DNA of 64,000 nucleotides from Ustulina deusta (taxonomy: Eukaryota > Ascomycota > Sordariomycetes > Xylariales > Xylariaceae): assembly GCA_023159155.1 (NCBI GenBank), contig JAJNNX010000002.1, forward strand, positions 1,302,001 through 1,366,000, given 5' to 3'. Positions 35,976 through 48,055 of the stretch are shown in pieces. The notes under the pieces are model-generated. The model was given only the letters and a program-made list of their open reading frames with translations, made no database searches and was not told the origin of the DNA. Made by a program: the position numbers and the translations under genes. Within the stretch, counting starts at the first letter, position 1. Each line of letters starts with the position of its first letter.

Positions 35976-37264
35976 TGAATTGAGACTACATTCCACAAAG
36001 CTATGGAAAGTTGTTGTTGAATGGAGCAAGGAAGCCATAGTTTTTAGGCCGGGGGTATGCACTAACCCCAACTAGGTAGGAAGGTGACCTTCCTATTTCG
36101 ATTCTAAAAATTGCCAGCGAAAAAAAGAGCAAAAACTGTACACCATCGTTGCCCCTTCGTTTCGCTCCGGTCATCCTTCCTTCCGCTAATAACGAGGGCA
36201 TTTGGGGAGAATATGTGTATATGGTACTTACAGTGCAGGTATACTAGGTATACTGGGTAGGCTGGTGGCGGCGGCACTCATCTACGACATGCAGACCCGC
36301 AGGATCCGGGCCAATCACCCTAGTGGACGGCGCAATCCCTGTTCACATATAATTACCATGTCGTACTGTATGGATAGTGTAGGAGTTCTCTCCATCCTCC
36401 ATCGTCCCTTTGCAAATCTTGAAGAGAGGCCGCATTGCATGTGCATTACACACACATACCTATCGGTAGTGTAGACACACAGACCTCGCTCACCGTCCAC
36501 TGTCTTGTTGCGCGGTGCCGCCTGCAAGTGCAAGAGAACGCTCTGTTTCTTGTGTCTTCTCACCGGTCTAGCCTGTGTAGCCTGTGTAGCCTGTCAAGAT
36601 GCAGGCCCGCAAGGATGGCAACGCCCCATGGGACGGATGCCGAGGTCGACGCTAGGTACACTAGTGCACGCTAGCCGGGAGCCACAATTTGCAACAGTCC
36701 GATATTGCGACGTTGGTATCACACATCCCAGTATCATTCATGATGGCCAGGCCGATGGGATATCCGGAGCATCCTTCGGGACAAGAGGCAGCCGGCAACG
36801 AACATAGTTCCTTGACACTTGATTCGAGTCTTTGTACTCTACTCTTCAGCCACATGTAAGATGCCTACATACATAGTACTTTCTGGCCGCTGGAGATTTT
36901 ATCTAGGTACCTACGGTCCTGAATACCGACCTCCCAGGGAGGTAGTATTCGTCTCTTTGTTGTCTGTTGACTCCACCAGGGACGACAGCTGGACAGCCAA
37001 TCTTGGTTGACCTTGACATCCTGCATTCTCTTAATACAACCTCATATACGCCATTTCAGCGGTAACCGCCTAGATCGAGAGCCCCGTACCCTAGCTGCAG
37101 TATTTGTTATTGTTGCTGGGATTATCATGCTAGGTACCCTTTGTTAATTTTGCACCACATTTGCGGGCAACCAATCCTCATCATCATACTTACACGCTCG
37201 GTCAGTGGTGCTCGGCATTGAGTGCGTCGTTGGGTGAACCATTTTGCCCTCAAAATCGGCAGCC

Positions 37265-39327
37265 ATGGACGAACTACCTATCGAGTTAAATGTCATTACC
37301 CTTAATTGCTGGGGCTGCAAATACACGAGCCCTTACCGAGAAGACCGCATAGGAGCAATAGGACGCTATTTAGCAACGACTGAACCTGTGCCACACATTG
37401 TCGCCTTACAAGAGTGTTTCGAGTACGCCGACTACTTGAGCATAAGACGGGAGACACGCTTTGCCCTACCCTTCGGCAAATTCTACCATACTGGTGCTTT
37501 TAGCTGTGGACTGGTTATCCTATCGCGATGGCCCATCGAGGAAAGCAGTAGTATGCAAACTTCAAAGTTATTTCCCCGTATTAAGCCATTGCTAGGAGCA
37601 AGAATATCCGTCAGGACTGTCTTCTCATTCAAATCGCCGTGTTCACCGCTAGGGTCCGTAGGGCCGTCCCTGTAAGAGAAATTACTGACTCCAGGTGTTA
37701 CAGTGGTTCCGTTCTCGTTCTGCGGACGCCCATCAGGATTATTTAGGGGCGACTTGCTTGTAGGATCGCGAGGTGTGGCGTGCGCGCGTATTCGCTACGG
37801 TGAGGGTGAAGAGGACATCGTCGAGGTGTTTAATACGAATGTATTTAAGCTCATACGGGCCGGCACCGGTCGATGAACTATCCCAGCAAGCTGACTAGAT
37901 GACAGACACATACCAGCTACGGCGACCCTTCGCGAAATAATAGTTACATCATTCACCGTTTATCGCAAGCATGGGAAATTGCAAAGCTTGTGCGAAACGC
38001 CGCTGAACGTGGCCATCTCGCTGTCGTGCTTGCAGACCTCAATGCCACGCCCTTCTCGCTACCGTACCGCTTATTAACATCGCACGCTGCTATCCGGGAT
38101 GCCTGGCGCGTGTTGCATCCTGACAGTTCATTAGGTTCCACATCTAATGAGCTGGAGCGCGCCCGCGCCCGCGGTCGTCCCGCACCCACGGCCGCCTTCA
38201 ACATAGCCGAAAATGGTGTGACGAGTAGCAGCGCGTACAACACGTGGGCATGGCCAAGCTACAAACAGCGAGCGTTGCGTTCAGGCAAACGGCCCATGCT
38301 CGTTTCGCCCGAGACACCGGACGAGGATGGGCAGCGTGTCGACTACATCTTCTTCTCGCGGGGCGGTGACCCACACGCTTTCCCGACTGATCTGAGCGAG
38401 ATTCTTAGCGCACATAATACATACACGGACGACGGCGTCGGGGCCGTGCCGTCACCACCTAGCTGGGTTCTCAAGGACGTCCGCGTAGGTCTAATGGCGC
38501 GTCATCCTGATCTCGGGTGTAGTCTCAGCGACCATTTCTCTGTCGAAGCGACGCTGATTCTTCACACGCCCACACCACTTCGCCACCACCGTCGACGCCG
38601 GTCTCGGTCTAGATCGAGGTCCAGGTCCAATTCGCGGGCTCTATCCCTAACACTGGCAGATGAAGCACTTATGTCTCCAAAGAAGTCCGGTACCATATCT
38701 CAGAGCCAAACTCCCCACGGTATGCCTTCGACTCCCATAAAGACCAACAATCGTTCAAACAGTAGAGCAAAGGAGAGAGAAAAACAAAGAGGCCGGCCAG
38801 TCACGCCGCAGAGCTTCACTTCCACGGACGCAGGTGTACACATCACAGCGATGGAACAGGGGACGTACCTTCAATCGCCCACAGCATCATCCTACCGCCT
38901 GGGGTCCCGAGACCGCTCAGCCTTGGACCTCCAACTATCGAGCCTAGAACTGGGGACCCCACCGCGTCTGCCACTCGCCGCATACGACGAGATCATCCGC
39001 CTGATCGACGTGCATGCCTCGCGCACATATCGGTACCACAGGTTCGGAATCGCGCATTTTGTGTTTTGGGTCGTAATCGTCGCAGGCAGCTACGTCGGGA
39101 TCTGGTTCTTACCAAACGGCAAGGGTGCATTCGGGCTGCTAGCCGCGAGCAGTCTCGGCCTCGCTGCCGGTGTCGTGACTCTTCTGCTCGCTTTATTCTT
39201 CTATGCCGCCGAGCTCAACAGGTTGAACGAGTTCGAGTGGGAGATCCGCAATGCGAAGGCCGTCATCAGTGGCATGGGCCCAGATGCGCTCGCCCACCAG
39301 GGAAGCGAAGAGGAAAAAGCCTGGTGA
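37265..39327 (+). CDS. ISC1: Inositol phosphosphingolipid phospholipase C / neutral sphingomyelinase
   Basis: Hydrolyses inositol phosphosphingolipids to ceramides. Exons are 37265-37550, 37704-37840 and 37906-39327; introns are 153 and 65 nt. The product is 614 aa. It has the DNase I-like fold of the family: NVITLNCWG at the start, LQECFEY (metal-binding Glu), DLNATPFSL, QRVDYIFF and the final catalytic SDHFSVEA. The GTATGC donor with the TTACAG acceptor restores the conserved EESSM to GRPSG join; the frame open beyond the donor is intronic. After a Ser/Arg-rich loop, two membrane helices (HFVFWVVIVAGSYVGIW and LGLAAGVVTLLLALFFY) end the protein, as in yeast Isc1. The ATG at 37265 gives MDELPIEL and is the first in frame. 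Confidence 0.87.
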
Positions 39328-39829
39328 TGAGCAGTGTGGTCAAGACCTTGTAACCAACCAACAACCTGTCAGCGAAGGCAGGGAGGGATCCAGTAGGTTG
39401 CCCCTTATGTTTTAATTCTTGAACTAAGGGGCGGCGGATTGACTAATCACTGTACGATGCAGAATGAATGAATGAATGAATGGGGTTGCGTGTTTAGGGA
39501 GCGGATACACTAGTCTAGCGAGTTCAGAGATATATATATCCCTTCTCTCCGCAGGCCGAAAGGACAAGGTTCGGTCATCTTTATAGGTGTTTGTGTGTGT
39601 AGCGTAGGGAACTAACGATACCGATTAAACCAATACAAGTCCGATTTAACCTCCGGGATAATGATACAATTCTGATGCTGGTTTTGAAACATTTACAGCT
39701 CCGCCTTCGACAGACATTCCAGCTTCCTCCTCATCATCATCTTCTTCGCAGAACCACCCCCAATGACACACCAGCTCGCCGGCCTCTCTTCCCCGAGATG
39801 CGATGGGGTTCGTAGGTTGCGCACCGTCT
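39328..39829. other. Convergent intergenic region
   Basis: 3' flanks of ISC1 and the PUK1-like gene. It contains an AATG microsatellite at about 39464-39482. Nothing else was recognised. Confidence 0.5.
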
Positions 39830-42800
39830 TCACCAGCCCATATTCATATTTCTCGGTTCCTGGTGCAAAGCCGTATACGCCACCGCCATGTGGGCAGCAG
39901 CATCGCCAGGCCTAACATCCATACCCACACCCACACCTTTAATCCCAACCCCTCTCCATCCCCCCATGGCCATCACCGTAGGCTCCCCCTCTCTATACTC
40001 AGCAATACTCTCCACCCGACCACCGCGTAAGCACACTCTCGGACTTGGCATCCTCTCGACCCCATCGAACGTCGCCAGAGCGGTCGCGTTGCCGCCGACG
40101 AGAGCACCGGCATCAGCGACGCGGCGGAACGTGTACCCGAGGAAGGCCGTCTGCTTGCGCACCTTGAGCACGGTGGCCTTGGTCTTGCGGTCGCGGAGGA
40201 GCCGGTCGCGCGGGCGCTTGCGTTCGCGGCGACCGAAGGCCCGTACGAAGGCCTTCATCTGGTCCGCAAGCACGACCTCGTGGAACTGCACGACGGCGGA
40301 CGTCGACGTCGACGCGGTATCGACCGTGGTCGTGGTCGCCACGGCGTTGATCTCCCGGTCCATGCGCTTGAGACGCGTTGAGTCGTACGGCGCGGCGACG
40401 AACTGCGCCAGCATGCCGCGGACGTGCCGCGGGAAGGCGGCCAGTTGGGCCTGCATTGCCGCCATCTTCTGCGCGCTGCGCCGGATCGCCGTCGAGGGGG
40501 GTGCGTTGTGGACGGTGATGCCAGCCGGGGCGGCGCCCGAGGGCGCGAAGGGGCTTAGATTGTTCGTCGTCTCTGGGATTACTACTGCGGCGGCGGCGGG
40601 GTACATCGCCAGCAGTGGGTTCGCCTCGAGGGGTGCGGCTAGTTGTGGCGCTTCTTCTAGACCCTCCGATTCTGTGTCGTCGTCACCATCGCTGCCTGAA
40701 TCCGACCAGTCCGAGATGGGCTCCTCCTCGTCGAAGTAATGCGTGTCGTCGATGCTGGCGATGCGCGGCACGAACGGCGGCACGATCAGGTGCAGCTGGT
40801 CCCACGGGATGTCGCGGAACCACTTGTGCGCCTTGATGTCCTCGGCATCGTGCGGGTAGACCGAACGGGCCTTGCCGTCTCGCGGTCGCGCGCGGCCGCG
40901 GGCCGAGCCGGGAACCACCAACGAATACTGCTGCTGCTGCTGCTGCTCTGCGTCGCGGGACCGGTACCGTTTCGACGAGAGGCGGTTTTCGCGCGCGCAC
41001 ACTAGGCTCGCGATGAGATCCATGCAGCGTCTCGAGACCACGGGACGCGGCGGGAACGCAAACGTCTGCTCGTGGTTCACGATGTTCCGCTTCGTCTGCT
41101 GCCGCCCACCCTCCTCCGAGAGGAACGGCGTGTGCCCGTAAAGGCACTCGTACAGGATGACGCCGAGGCTCTACTAGTCGCATCTTGCATCGTAGTCGCC
41201 CTCGCGGATGACTTCTGGCGCCATATATTGGCTCGTGCCCACGCACGACCGCGCCGCGCTGCGGTTGCCGCAGCGGTTGCGCCAGTTAAGCAGTGGCTCG
41301 GCGCGGACGGTCGACGTCGTGCTTGTCGGCGCTGGCTGGCGCGCGTGTTTCTGCATGGCCTGCGTCACTCCCTGCGCCCATTTCATCGTGCCTTGGAGGC
41401 CCTCCGCACGGTCGGCCGAGTCGCCTTCCACAGAGAGGCCGAGCTTGTGGAGCAGACTGTAGCGCTGGGTATGATAGTAACTGGTGTCGTGGGACCAATG
41501 GCCGTCAAAGGCCAGCCCGAAGTCGGATATCTTCAGGTGGCCCGTGGCGGAGATCAGGAAGTTGTCCGGCTTGATGTCGCGGTGGATGCAGCGCAACGAG
41601 TGCGCCTCTTCGATGCAGAGGATCATCTCGGCGATGTAGAACTTGGCCACCGGCTCGCTCAGGATGTTCTCGCGAATGAGAAGCCCGAGGAAGTCTCCGC
41701 CGGGCATGTAATCCATGACGAGGTAGAGATTCCCGGCGTCTTGAAAACTCTCGATGAGCGGGACAATCCTGCAATGCTCTCTAATCAGTATTCGCCCAAC
41801 ATAGGTTCCACGATTCACACGATATTTACCATCTGGAGCCTTCGGAAGCAACGAGGAAATCCCTCTCAGCTCTCAGGTGCCCTTCTTGGCTTGTCCTCAA
41901 CATTGCCGATTTACGAATCACCTTCATAGCATACACACGATTGTCTCGCTGGTAACCGTCTTTTCTTGGGTTCTTACGCACAAGCCTGACTACGCCGAAG
42001 CTCCCCTTGCCGAGTATCTTGAGGACCTCATAGTCATCGGCCAGCTCACCGTGCTCATATTTCATAGCACGGAGGCTTCTAGCCGCCAGGACTCGGGTTT
42101 CGCGGAGATGATTCGTCTCCTGCCGACAAAAGAGAGCCCGTCGCATATCTTTCTCGGCTGGGCTTAAACCGAGGCCATGGTAAAGCTCACTCTCTAGGTA
42201 TCTCCGGCGAAGGGAGCGTGGGGAGGGTTTATTGAATTTTTCGTTGAAGTATGTTTCGAGGTATATCTTGGCAGCGGCAGCCTTCTCGACAGTCAGAATA
42301 GTAGGCGGCGGCGGGTCTATTGCTTTTTCTTGGATCGTAGTTAGACCAGGGCCTGCCATTGCCGGGGCCGTCTCGGGCTCTCTGTGGTGAACTATGCTGG
42401 GTGGTCTCTGCTCTACTGGGTCGTTGTCTTTGCTGGATAGCTTTGACTCGAACGAAGTCGCCACTGTCGTACCGGTGCTGTTGGTAGGGCCAGAAGACTT
42501 GCCGCTTGAATTTGTAGTGCTGTTGGATGTTGATGTTGACAGGATGGCGGGAGCGCTCGCTGGCAGAAGCTTGTCTTCTGCTCTCTCTATTGAACGGATG
42601 GAGGGCCTCGACTTCTTTTTGACACGGTGGATGACGGTCACAGCTCCTCCGAATGGGCTTCTGAAGAACGGAAGAGACATCTTTCTGAAGAGGCGATGTC
42701 GGTCGGGCGATTTCTCGCTCGGTGGAGGCGACGGCCATCCCGAACCCCCAATTGAATGACCCGACGCTGCAAGTGTCGTTCGTGTAAGTCAACCAAGTGG

Positions 42801-42982
42801 CGTGCAAGATATTCAGTGCGTAGATAGAACATACCGCTGTGAGTCAGCGTCCGTAGAAGCGACATAATTGAACCTTTGCCTTGGAGATTTCGTGATCGTC
42901 CAATTTCCTCCAGCATTAACGTGGATGTTAGCGACGAAGTAGTTGCTGACGATATCTCATCGTCTAGCAAAGGTGTTGGCAT
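39830..42982 (-). CDS. PUK1: PUK1-like NDR/AGC kinase interrupted by tandem TAG codons (probable A-to-I edited gene)
   Basis: Exons on the minus strand are 42982-42835, 42766-41830 and 41768-39830; introns are 68 and 61 nt. The sum is 1008 codons, open throughout except for TAG-TAG at codons 560-561 (41176-41171). Kinase landmarks: GKGSFG 302-307, AMK with Lys331, HRDIKPDN with Asp426, DFG from Asp444, a long insert typical of NDR kinases, and APE with Glu547. The two stops follow RCD, precede SLGVILYE, and replace the Trp-Trp that AGC kinases have in subdomain IX. The frame beyond is conserved kinase sequence, including a PF(I/V)P...YFDEE tail and an FLGYTF hydrophobic motif, plus a poly-Gln run. 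A decayed gene would not show exactly two stops at the Trp codons. Fusarium PUK1 has tandem UAG codons in its kinase domain that are edited to UGG during sexual development. Unedited mRNA would give a 559-aa product lacking the C-terminal lobe. Confidence 0.85.
41159..41184 (-). promoter_or_regulatory. Predicted mRNA hairpin presenting the two UAG codons in its loop
   Basis: On the minus-strand transcript GAUGCGA pairs with UCGGCGUC (seven pairs, one U-G wobble, one bulged G). It leaves an 11-nt loop, CUAGUAGAGCC, that contains both UAGs. Fungal A-to-I editing is known to prefer UAG context and hairpin loops. The pairing was done by eye; no energy was calculated. Confidence 0.5.
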
Positions 42983-43821
42983 GGTACTGGCGCCGGCAAG
43001 GCCACGGTTGATAATGCGGCACAAGTATCAGCAACGCTAGGGATATCATTAGTCGCCGTGTCTTGGGAAATTATACCATAATAGCCCGAGAGAATGAACC
43101 TCAGTTAATTAGGCCTCTTCCAAAACATGTCATCAAGCAGAGCACGCCACCGGATGTCCTGTGACGCCGCTTAGACAGGTGTTGGTATGAGGGCCGTAAG
43201 TGCGTACGCATACAATTGGGTGGTCAGAAAGGAGCCGATCAACTATCTGGCATGACAGGAGTCACAATTGAGGTTCGAATCAGCGCTTTCTCTAGCAGCC
43301 CATCGAAGCTTCCGTGTAGCTGGAGTAGAGGCCGTTGGAAGAACTCGAAGCAAACTGCCTATTTTGGGTGGATCCTTCTGATACCTAAGTAAGTACTTAG
43401 ACAACGGGAGAAGGCGCAACGAAGAATGAAAGCCATCGATTCATCTAGAGGTATCTTATTTGCCTAAATACTGAAATATGGGCAAGAACCGTCCCCACGT
43501 GAAACTTGTCCTCCGAAACCAACTTTTGACAACGCCATTGATGCAATGCAGACCTCGTCATCCCTTGTAACAACATCTGCTTCCCGTGTCTAGAGAAGAC
43601 CGGATCCTCGCAGATTCGCGCAGGTCGGAGACCCCATAGCGCAGGATTACCAACAAACCGTAACAGTCGTCCAGGAGATGTTCAATCCCAGCCACAAATC
43701 ACGAACCAGATAAAGTACACCCCGATTGGTATCGGCAGACCAGCAGCAGCGAAGCGTGAAAATGAGCACTGACGGGAATATGTGCCACACGCCAAATGAA
43801 GGGTATTAGAGAATTGTCGGT
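42983..43821. other. Intergenic region upstream of the PUK1-like gene
   Basis: Presumed promoter of the kinase gene and 3' flank of the FPR gene. No gene was seen in 839 bp. Confidence 0.45.
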
Positions 43822-45496
43822 TTATTTAATGCCGAGCAATTTGATGTCAAAGATTAACTGGCTGTTGGCTGGAATGCCCAGTTGGGCTTTGCTGCCGTAG
43901 GCAAGGTGCGCAGGGATCGTGAGTCGTCGTTCTCCACCAACCGACATCCCTTGGACGCCAATATCCCATCCCTTGATCACTTCCCCCGACCCGGCCTTGA
44001 AGCTAAATGGCTTTCCTTTCTTGTTTGCTATACGAAGGGTTAGCCACCTAATCTTGGTATTTAGCGAGGAGAGTTACCTACAGTCGAAGACTTTACCATC
44101 AGTGAGTTTACCGATATATCGGACCTCGACCCTGTTGCCCTTCTTAACAACGCGACCGGAACCAATCTTGCGATCGTCGACAGTGACGCCCTGGACGACC
44201 TTCACACCTAAAGTAGCGCCCTTCTCGGCGGCGGCAGCAGGGCCAGTAGGGCCCTGCTCAAGATTCTTAGCAAACTGAACCTTCTTATCCGTCTTGGCTG
44301 GAGGCTCTTTGGGCGCCTCAGCCTTGGGTTCCTCTTTGGCAACAGCTTCGCCCTTATTGTTCTTGAGCTTCTTCTGCTGCTTCTTGCTCAATTTTCCCTG
44401 CTCGGCGGCATTGGCCTTTGTGATCATGTCATCCAAGCTCTCAGCTTCCTCTTCAGCGAGGCGCTTGTTCTTCCCCTTCTTTGACTCGACTAGCTTAGGG
44501 GCCTCCTCTTCCTCATCTGAATCAACCTCGGTGACCCGAGGGTCTTGGATATCATCAAGTTCGTCGACTTCCGAATCGGAATCGTAGTCGTCGATGCCAT
44601 CAATGCCTTCAGGCAGGTCGTAGTCGTCCTCATCCTCGGAGTCGGAGTCGGAGATATCGTCCGTGTCAACAATATAGTTTCCGGTGAGGTGAATAGCGTG
44701 CGTTCCCTTGACGACGAAGAAGACCTGCTCTTCAGGGCCGATTGTAATGTCTAGTGGCTGCTGGTAGTTCTGAAATGCCGTTAGTACGCAAGACCGAAAA
44801 AGAGGCGGTAGGATATGGACTTACACGCTCCGTGTCCAGTGTGCAAACAACTAGCTCCTCAATTTCCATATCGCTAGATGATATGCTCTCGTCGTCGTCA
44901 TCATCGTCACTGGATGTTGCAGGCTCCTTGCCCTTCTTGTTTCCCTTGCCATTGACCTTAGCATCGCCGTCGTCCATCTCATCGTCGGAGCCTTCGGCCT
45001 CGGCAGCGGCAATGAGCTTCTTAAGAGCCTCTGCCTTGGCCTTCTTAGACTTAGCCTTGTCGCTGGGGCCGCCATTGGGCTCGTCATCATCGTCATCTTC
45101 ATCAGAATCCTCGTCGTCGCTGCTCCCGGCCATCAACTTCTGCAGGTAGTCGTCATCGAGGTCGTCATCAAGAGAAGCACGCTTGCGGACGAGCTTCAGA
45201 GTAGAGCGAGGAAGGCTGGGAATATTTCCGTCCTCGTCAGCCTCGGGAGGTTCAGTAGGGTCGAGAGCGGCCATGGTGATACGATACTGAGAGACAGGTA
45301 CATTAGCAATGGACCACTTCGGGAGTCGACGACAGCAATCATTCTATGCGACCAGATAGCTTCTCTGTCACCCGGGTTAGCGAAACACAAGCTCACTTAC
45401 ACAAGCGTTTGGTATGCTATCCTCCTGCATAGCAGGAACCATGACGCCCAGGGGCGGGACCTCAAGCCCGTAGAGAGCAACGGGTGTCATCGACAT
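43822..45496 (-). CDS. FPR4: Nucleolar FKBP-type peptidyl-prolyl isomerase (FPR3/FPR4 type)
   Basis: Histone chaperone and proline isomerase. Exons are 45496-45401, 45286-44825, 44769-44082 and 44027-43822; introns are 114, 55 and 54 nt. The product is 483 aa. The N-terminus ([17 protein letters not shown], then RITMAALDP across intron 1) is the nucleoplasmin-like domain of this family. Asp/Glu-rich acidic tracts and Lys-rich segments follow. The C-terminal FKBP domain begins around residue 370, with [31 protein letters not shown] and [17 protein letters not shown]. Intron 3 needs the GTAGGT donor; the neighbouring GTAACT donor gives the wrong frame. The ATG at 45274 is internal, because the upstream exon carries conserved residues. 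Confidence 0.9.
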
Positions 45497-47009
45497 GGTT
45501 ACAGTAGCAGTATTTGTTGTTGTTTAGTTGGTAGAGTTGTTGTTTGGGTTGCGAGACCCCTCGAGTGTTGTATCGCGCGAATACACACACAAAATACGAA
45601 GAAAATGATTGGGGGGGGATCAACGTCAGACAATTGTCGAGCTGGTCTAGAGAGGAGGGGAGCGACTCGCAACTCGGGTTGGTATGAAGGTGGAAAAAAG
45701 AAGGAATGGTTTGTCGACAGCCGACTTTGAACTTTTCAGCCAGGAAAGAAAAAAAAAAATTTAGGCGGCCTTCCTCCAGAGCCATACCCCACTTTCTCCA
45801 AACCGATGCCACCGCTTCTGCAGATAAGCCCACTGAAGACCACTTGATACCACCACTAATGCAGACCAAGCTTCGCTACCCGTTGCGCCGCAACCTTGAA
45901 TTTCGCAGTGGAAGGGGTGTACTGATTGACCTCTGACAATGGATCAATCAATGGGTTCGAATGAGGTAACAAACATGCGCTTCGTTATCACCAACCTGAA
46001 AGGTAGTCTGCGCAAGTGAGTTAATCTTGTTGGAGTGGCTGGGTAGATCTCTACTGAGTTCCTAAGGCAGGCTGAAAACATTATATAAGTAATACTTATA
46101 TGTATTGGTATTGTATTCCATACCAATACATCTAATGGCTTCCAATAAGTGCCTAGCTCCCGTCTGAGGTGGACTTATCAGCCTAGTATAGTTCTTGATC
46201 GTGAACCAACATCTCCGTGAAGGATCCACCTCAATCTGCATGAGACCTTAACCATGAATGGACCCTTCCATGCGAGTTTAATAAACTCAATGGCTGTCTG
46301 CAGTGATATAATTGACGCCTACCTACCCAAGTAGCTAGAGCCTAGCTTTTGTGTTACAACACTGTGACCGTGAAAACACTACTGCTCATAGGACCCTCGT
46401 CATGTAGATATATGTATCAATCTATACGCATATATTTGAGTATATCCTAGTTAGTAACGCAGGTAATTGACAAACTCATGTCTAATATTTGTCCTGCTCC
46501 AACTAAGATTGAGCCTCCTTGTTATGGAACTCACTCGTTGCTGTAGCAATAATAAAAGCTCATTCATTATATATAGCGTGACAGCAAAACAAAGAACGCA
46601 TGTTTTGCTATGATACGGTAATCAATCAATTCAATTGTGGCCAATGAGAGCTGAGATTCTTATATCTAGATATATCCAATACCCTCAAACGTGTTAGAGA
46701 GCCTCCAAGACATGAAGACCTGAGGCAGCAACTCCCTACTAGAATTTTCATGAAATGAGCGTTTTGGCCCCCAAATCCGGATTCCATCTCTTGACACGGC
46801 TACATGACTATCCAGACTTCAAGCCGGGTTGTTTTCGCCATGGTTCTCGAAATCACGCGCCAACATTAACAGCATTGCCACTCGCTGCAATCAATTCTCC
46901 AATATGCTTCTCCAAGGTCATCTCTTTATTGCATACACTGTCAGTAAGTTTCGAGAAGAAGAAGGAAGGGACAAAAGAAAAGAAAAAAAAAGTATGGAAA
47001 GATAATTTG
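45497..47009. other. Intergenic region
   Basis: Promoter and 5' UTR of FPR (CA/GT-rich near 45580-45600), then 1.4 kb of AT-rich DNA with TA-type microsatellite sequence near 46081-46110 and 46400-46440. No supported gene. Confidence 0.45.
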
Positions 47010-48055
47010 CTAACCTCTGAGGTATTCCTGAGGCCGATCTCCAACCTCAAGCTGCTCACAGGTGAGCTCGACGAGCGGGCGAGGGAAGTACCTGGGCGAG
47101 GCACGGCAGTACGCCGCCACAAGATCGTTGCCATTCGTCACACCCCCTTTCATATCGCACAGCGTGTTAGCCTTGTCCCTACGATAAATATATAGATATA
47201 TAGATCGGCCTTGAGGACAATACTGTCAAGGCACGCAAGGAAGATTTGGTGGGGGTGGTTCGGTTGCCAGCACATCCAAGCTAATCGGGACACGACTTAC
47301 CACTCGACCAGAAGTTACCGTCTTGTATCCACCTCAGCTCATGACCTCTCATGCTCGCCGGCTCGAAGCCCTTCTGTTTGATAGCGTCTTGTAACCCCCT
47401 AGGCCCGCAGATATTCCTTCCCTTGACGAGGCCGGCGGCGCCACAGAGGAAGATGCCCGTGCACACACTCAGGATGTCCACGCCCTCCGTGGCACCCTGC
47501 TTGCCCAGCCACTCGACCGCGCCCTCGGGGAAATCAGCGGAGGGGTCGGGACCAGGCACGTAGATGACTATAACACTCGGGGGTTTCAGTAATTGCTATT
47601 TTGAGCGGGATATGTAAGGGTTTCGGATTCGGGGGGGGGGGGGGGGAGCTTCCAGGACATGGTTTTAGCCCGGAAGGGGCGTTTCTGTACAGCCGCCAAG
47701 GAAACGAGAGAGGAAACGACATCGAGGATTACTCACTGTTAAGCTTGCCGGGGGCGACCTCGGGATCGCTGTAGTGGTTGGTCGCGACGACGGACTGGTT
47801 AGAGGTCATGGGGATCTTTTCGCCGGCTTGCACGGAGCCGATGTAATGGATCTGGACCGAGGGGGCGTTATCGATGACGACCTTGGGGACCAGCGCCTCG
47901 AGCAAGGAGAGGTACTCATAGCTCATAGACCCGAAGATGTCGACGCCCGCTGCGTCCAGTAGTTGACAATCCGTGGGGATGAAGACGCCGATGTGGATGA
48001 CTGGGCGGTTATCCGGCGCTCGAGACACTTTGTTGACATCTGCGAAGGTAGTCAT
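47010..48055 (-). CDS. DJ-1/PfpI family protein (class I glutamine amidotransferase-like)
   Basis: Exons are 48055-47737, 47567-47301 and 47146-47010; introns are 169 and 154 nt. The protein is 240 aa. The fold signature is clear: VIHIGVFIPTDCQLLDAAGV at the N-terminus, VYVPGPDP, and the nucleophile elbow ILSVCTGIFLCGAAGL with the reactive Cys. The stretch HELRWIQDGNFWSSGGVTNG crosses intron 2 and leads to a C-terminal VGDRPQEY. Fungal members are often annotated as ThiJ/PfpI or isonitrile hydratase-like; the substrate is unknown. Intron 1 contains a run of 16 G on the plus strand (47631-47646). The ATG at 48055 is the only one upstream of the first strand. It does not appear to be in an operon-like cluster. 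Confidence 0.85.

Larger units (their letters stand above)
33991..37264. other. Gene-poor region of 3.3 kb
   Basis: It contains the 397 bp inverted-repeat element and the decayed gene listed separately. Also present are TACCTAGGTAGGTA motifs near 34315-34329, a 9-bp repeat (CACTCCCCG) at 35826-35852 and a triple TAGCCTGTG repeat near 36569-36595. No intact gene was found. Confidence 0.5.

Noticed and set aside
37551..37675. Extension of ISC1 exon 1 to the stop at 37675
   Set aside because: The extension breaks the conserved block; the GTATGC donor with the TTACAG acceptor restores it in phase.
41174..41851. Annotating the kinase as two separate genes or a truncated 559-aa protein
   Set aside because: Both halves are in one frame, and the second half lacks its own start but continues the same kinase domain. 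The stops sit on conserved Trp codons, which fits editing better than two genes.
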